Shown here in pieces: positions 1 to 5,543 of a stretch of 10,392 nucleotides of DNA. Numbering within the stretch: position 1 is the first letter of the stretch; each line of letters opens with the position of its first letter. The notes under the pieces are model-generated. The model searched no databases, had not been told where the DNA came from, and was given only the letters and a program-made list of their open reading frames with translations. The DNA is from Nocardioidaceae bacterium (GTDB taxonomy: Bacteria; Actinomycetota; Actinomycetes; Propionibacteriales; Nocardioidaceae): the NCBI GenBank assembly GCA_025965395.1, contig JAOPXA010000307.1:1-10392 (forward strand), written 5' to 3'. A program made the position numbers and the translations under genes.

Positions 1-906
1 TTCGTGCACCAGGAAGCGGTTGGCCGCGGTGCAGGCCTCGCCGATGTTGCGCATCTTCGCGAGCATGGCGCCGTCGATCGCCTTGTCGAGATCTGCGTCG
101 GCAAAAACGATGAACGGTGCATTGCCCCCCAGCTCCATCGACACCCGCAGGACACCCTGGGCGCTCTGCTCGATGAGCGTGCGACCGACCTCGGTCGAGC
201 CGGTGAAGGTGAGCTTGCGAAGGCGCGGATCGCGGATAAGCGGCTCCATCACCTCACCGGTGGCAGTCGTAGTCACGACGTTCAAGACACCCTTGGGCAA
301 GCCGGCCTCGACCAGAATGTCGACCAGCGCCAGCATCGACAACGGTGTCAGGGCGGCTGGCTTGACCACCATGGTGCACCCGGCAGCAATCGCCGGGCCA
401 ATCTTGCGGGTGCCCATCGCGAGCGGAAAGTTCCACGGCGTGATCATCAGACACGGACCTACCGGCTGCTTCATGGTGAGCAGCCGAGTCGCACCGTTGG
501 GCGACACCGCGTAGCGACCCGAGATACGTACGGCTTCCTCGGAGAACCAACGGAAGAACTCGGACGCGTACGCGATCTCTGCGCGCGACTCCTTGAGCGG
601 CTTGCCCATCTCAAGCGTCATCAACAACGCGAGGTCCTCGGCTCGCTCGGTGATTAGTTCGAAGGCCTTGCGCAGGATCTCGCCGCGGTCTCGCGGAGCG
701 GTCTTGGCCCAACTCTCTTGTGCCGCAACGGCGGCATCGAGCGCGGAGAGGCAGTCCGCTTTGCTCGCGTCGGCGACTTTGGCGAGGATCTCACCAGTGG
801 ACGGATCCTCTACCTCGAAAGTCTTGCCGCCTTCGGCATCACGCCAGGCGCCGTCGATGAAAAGTTGAGTGGGAGCGTTCGCAACAACTGCGCGTTCTTC
901 AGCCAT
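1..906 (-). CDS. gabD: Succinate-semialdehyde dehydrogenase, NAD(P)+-dependent (C-terminal part outside window)
   Basis: Oxidises succinate semialdehyde to succinate, the last step of GABA degradation into the TCA cycle; cytosolic. Reading from the ATG at 904-906, 302 residues are visible and the frame runs open off the left edge; the family is about 450-490 residues, so about a third is missing. The aldehyde dehydrogenase signatures are present: TPWNFP with the oxyanion-hole Asn159, the cofactor-binding Lys182 in VVKPAA, FTGSTEVGR, the general base Glu258 in MELGGNAPF, and the nucleophile Cys292 in GEACTAANR. The run from ELGGNAPFIVF through DADLDKA closely resembles GabD-type enzymes, which is why I choose this substrate, although other semialdehyde dehydrogenases of the superfamily cannot be excluded. 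No clear Shine-Dalgarno precedes the ATG. It starts 9 nt after the dedA stop, so translation may be coupled. NAD versus NADP preference is not decided by the visible part. Confidence 0.86.
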   Translation of the reverse strand, partial: MAEERAVVANAPTQLFIDGAWRDAEGGKTFEVEDPSTGEILAKVADASKADCLSALDAAVAAQESWAKTAPRDRGEILRKAFELITERAEDLALLMTLEMGKPLKESRAEIAYASEFFRWFSEEAVRISGRYAVSPNGATRLLTMKQPVGPCLMITPWNFPLAMGTRKIGPAIAAGCTMVVKPAALTPLSMLALVDILVEAGLPKGVLNVVTTTATGEVMEPLIRDPRLRKLTFTGSTEVGRTLIEQSAQGVLRVSMELGGNAPFIVFADADLDKAIDGAMLAKMRNIGEACTAANRFLVHE

Positions 907-915
907 AGGACGATG

Positions 916-1560
916 CTAGTCCCGATGGCGAGCACTACGCAGGCGCACGACCACGAAAAGCACGATCGCGACAAGCACCACGACGATGACGATCTTCTGG
1001 AAGGCAGCCGCATACGGCTCGACATCGTTCCAGCTGGCGCCTAGGCGGTAGCCGGTCACGACGAAGATCGAGTTCCAGATGGCGCTTCCAGCAAGGGTCA
1101 GCGCAAAGAACTTCAGAGGATTCATACGCTCGACGCCAGCCGGAATCGAGATCACGCTGCGAAAGATCGGAACCATACGGCCGAAGAACACAGCCTGCGC
1201 ACCGTGTTTGGCAAACCACGCCTCCGTGCGGTCGAGGTCGCTGATCTTGAGGAGCGGAGTCTTGTCGATGATGGCCCGCAGCCGGTCGCGCCCGAAGTAA
1301 TAGCCGACGTAGTAGAGAAGCATCGCGCCGATGACAGACCCTGCGGTCGTCGCGATGAGCGCACCGGCAAGGCTGAAGGTGCCTTGGCTGGCGGCGAACC
1401 CCGCGAGCGGAAGGATGATCTCACTCGGGATGGGCGGGAAGACGTTGTCGAGGCCGACCGCGATCGCGGCGCCCCAGAGCCCGAGCTTGTCCATCAGGTC
1501 GACTGTCCAGCCCGCAAGTCCATCGACCGGGGCGTCCGAAGCGAGGATCTGGGTCGACAC
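916..1560 (-). CDS. DedA/VTT-family integral membrane protein
   Basis: A 214-residue polytopic inner-membrane protein of the DedA (SNARE-associated/VTT) family. Members are linked to membrane-potential homeostasis and, for some, flipping of undecaprenyl phosphate or phospholipids; the role of this member is not evident. The family hallmarks are visible: NVFPPIPSE (residues 39-47, with the conserved acidic Glu47) followed by LPLAG, and the re-entrant motif GRMVPIFR (127-134) followed by SIPAG. Hydrophobic segments lie at roughly 28-58, 62-88, 122-142, 150-172 and 186-206. The C-terminus is short and basic (RLRSARHRD). The start is GTG at 1558-1560; an in-frame TAG lies only 9 nt upstream (1570-1572), so the gene cannot begin much earlier, and no good Shine-Dalgarno is seen. 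It lies downstream of dnaB beyond a long palindrome and 9 nt upstream of the dehydrogenase gene. Confidence 0.9.
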   Translation of the reverse strand: MSTQILASDAPVDGLAGWTVDLMDKLGLWGAAIAVGLDNVFPPIPSEIILPLAGFAASQGTFSLAGALIATTAGSVIGAMLLYYVGYYFGRDRLRAIIDKTPLLKISDLDRTEAWFAKHGAQAVFFGRMVPIFRSVISIPAGVERMNPLKFFALTLAGSAIWNSIFVVTGYRLGASWNDVEPYAAAFQKIVIVVVLVAIVLFVVVRLRSARHRD

Positions 1561-1587
1561 GCCAAAAGCCTAGCGACCCATTCCCAC

Positions 1588-1658
1588 CCTCCGCTGGGGG
1601 AACCAAAATGGTCGTATTTTCACTAAAAATGCGACCATTTTGGTTCCCCCAGCGGAGG
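1588..1658. repeat. Long palindrome (33-position stem, 5-nt loop) between dnaB and dedA
   Basis: Arms 1588-1620 and 1626-1658 are complementary at 32 of 33 positions. The exception, T1615 against G1631, would be a G-U pair in a plus-strand transcript. The loop is CACTA (1621-1625). The stem ends are CCTCCGCTG and CAGCGGAGG. It begins 6 nt after the dnaB stop codon on the transcribed strand. No T-run follows on either strand beyond the stem, so it is not a standard intrinsic terminator, although a hairpin this stable in RNA could protect the 3' end of dnaB mRNA or stop transcription. The same terminal 9 bp recur in the palindrome at 3463-3536, suggesting a dispersed palindromic element. No target-site duplication is visible. 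Confidence 0.93.
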
Positions 1659-1664
1659 AGGGTG

Positions 1665-3083
1665 CTAGTAGGGCTCGGCGCCAGCGCCTCCGGGCGCCGC
1701 GTCGCGCGCCATCTCAACGAAGCGCGAGTAGTGGCCCTGGAAGACCGCCTGGGCATCGCCGGTGCGACCCGAGCGGTTCTTGGCGACGATGATGTCGGCC
1801 TCTCCCGGCCGCTCGGACTCTTTTTCATACAGGTCGGGCCGATGCAGCAGCAGAACGATGTCGGCGTCTTGCTCGATCGATCCGGACTCACGCAGCTGAG
1901 AGAGCTGAGGTCGCTTGTCCGAGCTCTGCTCCGAACCACGGTTCAGCTGACTGATCGCCACGATGGGGATCTCGAGCTCCTTGGCGAGCAGCTTGATCTG
2001 ACGGGAGAACTCCGAGACCTCGACCTGGCGGTTCTCGACGCGCTTGCCCGACGTCATCAGCTGGAGATAGTCGATCACCATGAAGTCGAGCCCGAAGCGC
2101 TGCTTGATGCGGCGCGCCTTGGAACGGATCTCGGTCATCGTCATGTTGGGGGAGTCGTCGATGATGAGCGGCGCTTCGCTCACCGCGGCAGTGCGTGTGG
2201 CAATGTCTTGCCATTCGCGCGAGCTCAGCTCACCCGAGCGCATGTGACCGAGACTGACGCGGGCCTCGGCGGACAGCAGACGCATCGCAATCTCGACGCG
2301 GTTCATTTCGAGGGAGAAGATCGCGGTCGTCAGCCCGTGCTTGATCGAGGCGTTGCGACAAAAGTCGAGACCGAGGGTCGACTTGCCCACACCGGGTCGG
2401 GCCGCAACCACGATCATCTGACCGGAGTGGAATCCCGTGGTGAACTTGTCGAGCTCCGCCAGCCCGCTGGGCACCCCGTAGAGCTCGCCCGTGCGACTTT
2501 CGATCGCCTCCAGCTCGTCGATGGTCGCGCCCATGACCTTGGTGAGCTCGACGAAGTCTTCGCTCGTGCGACCTTCGGCCACGGCGAATACTTCGGCCTG
2601 AGCCTGGTTGACGAGATCATCGATCTCGCCCTGCTCGGCATAGCCCATTTGAGCGATGCGCGTGCCGACGGTCACGAGTCCCCGCAAGATCGCCTTCTCA
2701 CGCACGATATCGGCGTAGTACTCGGCGTTGGAAGCGATGGGCACGCTGGAAACGAGGGTATGAAGATAGGGAGGGCCGCCGACCTTGGTCAGCTCGCCCC
2801 GACGCTGAAGCTCAGCTGACACCGTGATGGCGTCGGCGGGCTCGCCCTTGTTGGAGAGATCGAGGATTGCTTCGAAGATCGCCTCGTGGGCCGGCTGATA
2901 GAAGTGGCTGCCCCTCAGCACGTCAACGGCGCTGTCGATCGCGTCCTTCGACAGCAACATTGCGCCCAGCACGGACTGCTCGGCGTGCAGATCTTGAGGT
3001 GGCACTCGCGTGCCGGCTGAGTCACCGTAGGACCGGTCGTCGGGGGGCTCGACCGCCGAAGCATAGAGGTCCGTGACGCTCAC
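1665..3083 (-). CDS. dnaB: Replicative DNA helicase DnaB
   Basis: Hexameric 5'-to-3' helicase that unwinds DNA at the replication fork and recruits primase. The 472 residues match the usual length. The N-terminal domain is typical (PPQDLHAEQSVLGAMLL, about 28-44; residues to about 130), followed by a linker and the RecA-like motor. Walker A is ARPGVGKST with Lys234, Walker B is VIDYLQL with Asp338, then come AISQLNRGSE, the DADIVLLLHR segment, and KNRSGRTG near residue 440, which fits the arginine-finger loop. The extreme C-terminus (PGGAGAEPY) is low complexity. The start is GTG at 3081-3083, preceded by AGGAG at 3091-3095 with 7-nt spacing. Many actinobacterial dnaB genes carry inteins near the P-loop; here the motor domain is uninterrupted. 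It lies downstream of rplI, the usual actinobacterial order, but is separated by a terminator and a 528-nt non-coding region, so it probably has its own promoter, which I could not place. Confidence 0.98.
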   Translation of the reverse strand: MSVTDLYASAVEPPDDRSYGDSAGTRVPPQDLHAEQSVLGAMLLSKDAIDSAVDVLRGSHFYQPAHEAIFEAILDLSNKGEPADAITVSAELQRRGELTKVGGPPYLHTLVSSVPIASNAEYYADIVREKAILRGLVTVGTRIAQMGYAEQGEIDDLVNQAQAEVFAVAEGRTSEDFVELTKVMGATIDELEAIESRTGELYGVPSGLAELDKFTTGFHSGQMIVVAARPGVGKSTLGLDFCRNASIKHGLTTAIFSLEMNRVEIAMRLLSAEARVSLGHMRSGELSSREWQDIATRTAAVSEAPLIIDDSPNMTMTEIRSKARRIKQRFGLDFMVIDYLQLMTSGKRVENRQVEVSEFSRQIKLLAKELEIPIVAISQLNRGSEQSSDKRPQLSQLRESGSIEQDADIVLLLHRPDLYEKESERPGEADIIVAKNRSGRTGDAQAVFQGHYSRFVEMARDAAPGGAGAEPY

Positions 3084-3262
3084 TCAGCAACTCCTAGGAC
3101 GTACATGTTTGTGGGTCTTCAACGTAGGCAGAGGCACTGACAATTACGCCGCGGGCTCACCGTATGCGACGCATAGGCACCTCTCCTACCGGCGATACAC
3201 ACCGGTTGTGCAAAACCGCTGTCGATCTGTGGATAGAGGGTGTTCATCTTGTGCACAGCCTG

Positions 3263-3291
3263 TTGACATCCTTGTGGACAAATAATTTACT
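3263..3291 (+). promoter_or_regulatory. Possible sigma-70-type promoter, plus strand
   Basis: TTGACA at 3263-3268, a 17-nt spacer, and TTTACT at 3286-3291, which matches four of six positions of TATAAT. The -35 is a perfect consensus, unusual for this genome. It points away from dnaB, towards 3300-3540, where there is no gene, and it overlaps a DnaA-box-like site. It could drive a small RNA or be a chance match in an AT-rich segment. Confidence 0.25.
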
Positions 3292-3302
3292 TTAAACCTA
3301 TA
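3280..3302. other. AT-rich tract beside the DnaA-box cluster
   Basis: 20 of 23 bases are A or T, in sharp contrast to the GC-rich surroundings. It directly abuts the best DnaA-box-like site (3273-3281), with more sites on both sides. Such tracts serve as DNA-unwinding elements at origins and as promoter cores; which applies here is unknown. Confidence 0.55.
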
Positions 3303-3462
3303 GAACGCTCTGACCTGCGGAAACGTCGTACACACGATGTGGAGACAAAATACTTTCGGTCCGTCTCACGCCTGGATACGCCGCTGATCCACATGTCGAC
3401 AATCTGTGCATAAATGTCAGCGCGGGTATCTCTCAACCCTCAATCTAGGGTCGAGATCGGTC

Positions 3463-3536
3463 TCCTCCGCTGAGAGTGACGTAATGGTGGGGTGACCCCG
3501 GCGAGTCGCGACCAATACGTCACTCTCAGCGGAGGA
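3463..3536. repeat. Long palindrome with nested loop hairpin, upstream of dnaB
   Basis: Arms 3463-3488 and 3511-3536 pair at 25 of 26 positions, the single mismatch being A3484/A3515. The 22-nt loop contains a second hairpin, GGGG-TGA-CCCC (3489-3499). The ends CCTCCGCTG and CAGCGGAGG are the same as those of the palindrome at 1588-1658, while the cores differ. It lies 8 nt past the T-run of the rplI terminator on the transcribed strand and has no T-run of its own. It is probably a member of a dispersed palindromic repeat family. Confidence 0.9.
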
Positions 3537-3544
3537 TGGACGCG

Positions 3545-3579
3545 AAAAGCCCCCACAACCTTAAAGGGTGCGGGGGCTT
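3545..3579 (-). terminator. Intrinsic terminator of the rpsF-ssb-rpsR-rplI operon
   Basis: On the minus strand the stem AAGCCCCC (3572-3579) pairs with GGGGGCTT (3547-3554) and extends inward by a G-U pair and further C-G and A-U pairs to a loop of about 5 nt. A run of four T (3545-3548) closes it. It lies 32 nt after the rplI stop codon. Confidence 0.88.
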
Positions 3580-3611
3580 GGGTCTCGACGAGCTCGACCA
3601 ACAGATTCGGA

Positions 3612-4058
3612 CTACTTGGCGGCGACGACGTTCAGCTTGACGTCGGCCGAGACCTCGGAGTGCACGCGTACGGTGACGCTGTGGGCGCCGAGCGTCTTGA
3701 TTGGGTTGCCGACCTCGATGCGACGCTTGTCGACCTCAGCACCTGCCGCCTTGAGGGCGTCGGCGATGTGGCTGACCGTGACGGCGCCAAACAGGCGACC
3801 CGTCTCGCCGGCCTGGACGGGCAGGTTGATCGCGCCGTTCTCGAGCTTGCTCTTGAGCGCCTTGGCCTGATCGACATCGTGGATCTGACGCGACTCGCGC
3901 GCCTTGGTGATCGAGTCGACCTGCTTCTCGCCACCCTTGGTCCAGCGAATGGCAAAACCGCGGGGGAGCAGGAAGTTGCGGCCGTAGCCGTCCTTGACCT
4001 CGACGATGTCGCCGGGTTCGCCGAGGTTAGAGACCTCGTGCGTGAGGATGAGTTTCAT
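3612..4058 (-). CDS. rplI: 50S ribosomal protein L9
   Basis: Large-subunit protein that binds 23S rRNA at the base of the L1 stalk and helps maintain the reading frame. The 148 residues fit the family length of about 148-150. The N-terminal RNA-binding domain carries the L9 signature ([20 protein letters not shown], residues 12-31), followed by a long connecting helix (about 45-75) and the C-terminal domain with GRLFGAVT. The start is ATG at 4056-4058, preceded by an AAGGGGT ribosome-binding site that overlaps the rpsR stop codon; the intergenic gap is only 10 nt. Last gene of the operon, followed by an intrinsic terminator. Confidence 0.98.
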   Translation of the reverse strand: MKLILTHEVSNLGEPGDIVEVKDGYGRNFLLPRGFAIRWTKGGEKQVDSITKARESRQIHDVDQAKALKSKLENGAINLPVQAGETGRLFGAVTVSHIADALKAAGAEVDKRRIEVGNPIKTLGAHSVTVRVHSEVSADVKLNVVAAK

Positions 4059-4068
4059 CGCAGACCCC

Positions 4069-4305
4069 TTAGCGGCTGTTGGACGTGTAGGGCAGAAGCG
4101 CCATCTCGCGGGCGTTCTTGATTGCCTTGGCGATGAGACGCTGCTCCTGGACGGACACGCCGGTCACCCGGCGAGCGCGGATCTTCCCGCGATCGGAGAT
4201 GAACTTGCGCAGCAGCGCGGTGTCCTTGTAATCGATGACCGTGACTTTGGCGACCGCAAGAGGATTGGACTTCTTCTTGGGCTTACGGATAACTGGCTTT
4301 GCCAT
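4069..4305 (-). CDS. rpsR: 30S ribosomal protein S18, cysteine-free (zinc-independent) form
   Basis: Small-subunit protein that binds the central domain of 16S rRNA as a heterodimer with S6. At 78 residues with the core [20 protein letters not shown] and the end [12 protein letters not shown] it is unmistakable S18. The zinc-binding form has a CxxC near residues 13-17 and Cys/His residues after RRVTG. Here these read [11 protein letters not shown] and [12 protein letters not shown], so all four candidate ligands are absent and the protein contains no cysteine. The start is ATG at 4303-4305, with AGGAG 4 nt upstream. It lies between ssb (42-nt gap) and rplI (10-nt gap). In several actinobacteria the zinc form occupies this operon and the cysteine-free paralogue lies in a Zur-controlled locus elsewhere; this genome departs from that pattern. 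Confidence 0.97.
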   Translation of the reverse strand: MAKPVIRKPKKKSNPLAVAKVTVIDYKDTALLRKFISDRGKIRARRVTGVSVQEQRLIAKAIKNAREMALLPYTSNSR

Positions 4306-4347
4306 GATGCTCCTGAATCTGACTTCGAAATCTACACAATTGAGGGG

Positions 4348-4896
4348 TTAGAACGGTGGCTCGTCATGGGAGACATTGCCGCCACCGGCCCAGGGATCGT
4401 TTCCACCAGCGGGGGCCGAGGAGCCACCGCCTGACAAGGGATCGATGGCCGGAGCCGACTGCGCGGGGGCGTTGCCGCCGCCGCTGAAGCCGCCCGAGCC
4501 AGAGGATCCGCCGCCGAAGTCACCACTGCCGCGCTTTGCCCGTGTCACCTTGGCGGTGGCGTAGCGCAACGACGGGCCGACTTCGTCAACATTCATCTCG
4601 ACGCTGGTGCCACGCGAACCATCCTGACGTTCGAACTGGCGAACGCGGAGAGCTCCTGTGACGACGACGCGCATGCCCTTTTGGAGGGACTCTGCGACGT
4701 TCTCAGCAGGTTGGCGCCACACGGAACAACGCAAGAACAGAGCATCGCCGTCTTTCCACTCGTTCGTCTGACGATCGAACGTGCGGGGTGTCGAAGCAAC
4801 GGTGAAGTTGGCAACCGCTGCGCCCGAAGGAGTGAACTTCAGCTCCGGGTCATCAGTCAGGTTGCCGACGACGGTGATGATGGTTTCGCCTGCCAT
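4348..4896 (-). CDS. ssb: Single-stranded DNA-binding protein
   Basis: Coats single-stranded DNA during replication, recombination and repair, working at the fork with the DnaB helicase encoded nearby. The 182 residues form an N-terminal OB-fold (about 1-112, beginning [18 protein letters not shown], with [11 protein letters not shown] and [10 protein letters not shown]). A disordered Gly/Ser/Pro-rich linker follows (about 118-176), ending in the acidic tip DEPPF, which recruits partner proteins in this family. The start is ATG at 4894-4896, with AAAGG 8 nt upstream. It lies 117 nt downstream of rpsF, the largest gap in the operon, so an internal promoter is possible, but I see no convincing one and no LexA-like box. 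A weak inverted repeat GTCTCG/CGAGAC (4926-4949) sits in that gap. Confidence 0.97.
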   Translation of the reverse strand: MAGETIITVVGNLTDDPELKFTPSGAAVANFTVASTPRTFDRQTNEWKDGDALFLRCSVWRQPAENVAESLQKGMRVVVTGALRVRQFERQDGSRGTSVEMNVDEVGPSLRYATAKVTRAKRGSGDFGGGSSGSGGFSGGGNAPAQSAPAIDPLSGGGSSAPAGGNDPWAGGGNVSHDEPPF

Positions 4897-5013
4897 GGGG
4901 CCAGCCTTTCAAGATTCTGGTGGTGGTCTCGTTCAGTGAACACCGAGACTCAGACAATTGCATCCGTGTTTCCACAGGCACGACTGAGCGGTGTCCTTCA
5001 ACTGCCGAAGCAG

Positions 5014-5310
5014 CTACTTGACGTCGGGACGCGTGACCTTGGTGCGCACAACGGATTCGTTGAGCGACAACTGGCGGTCGAGTTCCTTGACGGTGGCGGG
5101 CTCTGCGGTGAGATCGACCACGGCATAGATGCCTTCGGTCTTCTTGTTGATCTCGTAGGAGAAGCGGCGCTTGCCCCATACATCCACATTTTCGACAGTG
5201 CCGCCATCGTTACGGACCACATTGAGGTACGTATCAAGGCTGGGGGCAACTGTGCGTTCTTCGAGATCACCGTCGAGAATGATCATGAGTTCGTATTGAC
5301 GCAACGACAA
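5014..5310 (-). CDS. rpsF: 30S ribosomal protein S6
   Basis: Small-subunit protein that binds 16S rRNA together with S18, which is encoded two genes downstream. It has 98 residues (96 with the alternative start). The ferredoxin-like fold is recognisable from [16 protein letters not shown] at the N-terminus, the [13 protein letters not shown] segment, EGIYAVVDL and the end [14 protein letters not shown]. There is no ATG at the expected place. Two in-frame TTG codons compete. TTG at 5308-5310 lies 6 nt after AAAGGAG (5317-5323), which is ideal spacing. TTG at 5302-5304 would give the canonical N-terminus MRQYE but lies 12 nt away. I use the first on spacing. First gene of the operon; a structured leader lies upstream. 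Confidence 0.95.
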   Translation of the reverse strand: MSLRQYELMIILDGDLEERTVAPSLDTYLNVVRNDGGTVENVDVWGKRRFSYEINKKTEGIYAVVDLTAEPATVKELDRQLSLNESVVRTKVTRPDVK

Positions 5311-5358
5311 CGTTCTCTCCTTTGGACTAGGCGGTTACGGACGATCCGTAACAGGAGG
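5311..5358 (-). promoter_or_regulatory. rpsF 5' leader: hairpin plus possible Shine-Dalgarno-sequestering stem
   Basis: A perfect inverted repeat, GTTACGGA-TCG-TCCGTAAC on the minus strand (5334-5341 with 5345-5352), lies just upstream of rpsF. Directly outside it, CTCCT (5353-5357) can pair with AGGAG (5317-5321), the core of the rpsF ribosome-binding site, leaving a 12-nt bulge (5322-5333). The first C of a CCG (5332-5334) closes the hairpin and the other two bases open the bulge. Published S6:S18 autoregulatory leaders use a bulged CCG mimicking the 16S rRNA site, so this could be such an element. The pairing is seen; the regulation is inferred. Confidence 0.45.
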
Positions 5359-5543
5359 TGGCTGCCACTCAGGGCAACCGGTCAAGTCTAACGGAACCTG
5401 CGCTTGCAGCGCTAATCGCTGCGCGCGGGCATCGGGATAGTTCAATAGTTAATCTACCTCTTGACTTCACGCACCACCTGCTGAAGCATCGCAGAGGCAT
5501 ACCTTTGCGAGCCGGACGCTGATGCGTCGGGAGAGGACGGATC
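5359..5543. other. Divergent intergenic region between rpsF and the SDR gene
   Basis: Holds the upstream regions of both genes. A small hairpin GCAGCG-CTAAT-CGCTGC lies at 5406-5422 and a relatively AT-rich stretch at about 5438-5468. A TTGACT at 5461-5466 on the plus strand has no good -10 at the right distance, and TTGACC on the minus strand (5380-5385) likewise lacks one, so I do not assign promoters. The SDR ribosome-binding site GGGAGAGGA ends this region. Confidence 0.5.

Larger units (their letters stand above)
3206..3413. promoter_or_regulatory. Cluster of DnaA-box-like sites upstream of dnaB
   Basis: Three 9-mers match TTRTNCACA exactly: TTGTGCACA at 3249-3257 (plus), TGTGGACAA at 3273-3281 (minus; the exact reverse complement of the actinobacterial consensus TTGTCCACA) and TGTGCATAA at 3405-3413 (minus). 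One-mismatch sites are TGTGGATAG at 3228-3236, TGATCCACA at 3385-3393, TGTCGACAA at 3394-3402 and TTGTGCAAA at 3206-3214. DnaA is the replication initiator and also acts as a transcription factor. Because the sites lie just upstream of the replicative helicase gene, control of dnaB or titration of DnaA is plausible. DnaA binding is inferred from sequence only. Confidence 0.6.
3084..3611. other. Non-coding region between rplI and dnaB
   Basis: These 528 nt contain no convincing gene. Reading from the rplI side they hold the rplI terminator (3545-3579), a long palindrome (3463-3536), DnaA-box-like sites at 3385-3413, an AT-rich tract (3280-3302), more DnaA-box-like sites at 3206-3281, and the dnaB leader with its ribosome-binding site (3091-3095). 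A small inverted repeat ACCCT/AGGGT sits at 3436-3451. Short open frames exist here but lack codon bias and ribosome-binding sites. Confidence 0.8.

Noticed and set aside
1608..2819. A 403-codon plus-strand open frame
   Set aside because: It lies antisense to dnaB, which has intact helicase motifs; the frame has low-complexity, Arg/His/Asp-rich antisense composition, matches no family I know, and starts inside the palindrome.
1665..3083. Intein in dnaB
   Set aside because: The Walker A region and the rest of the helicase domain are continuous at normal length, with no insertion.
3073..3285. A 70-codon plus-strand open frame in the dnaB upstream region
   Set aside because: It overlaps the dnaB start and the DnaA-box cluster, has no ribosome-binding site and no recognisable features.
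3084..3470. Chromosomal origin oriC
   Set aside because: DnaA-box-like sites and an AT-rich tract are present, but only three exact boxes; actinobacterial oriC usually has many more and sits between dnaA and dnaN, neither of which is here. Kept as a DnaA-box cluster only.
4897..5013. LexA/SOS box or internal promoter in front of ssb
   Set aside because: No LexA-like palindrome and no convincing -35/-10 pair; the GTCTCG/CGAGAC repeat at 4926-4949 is short with a 12-nt loop and may be chance.
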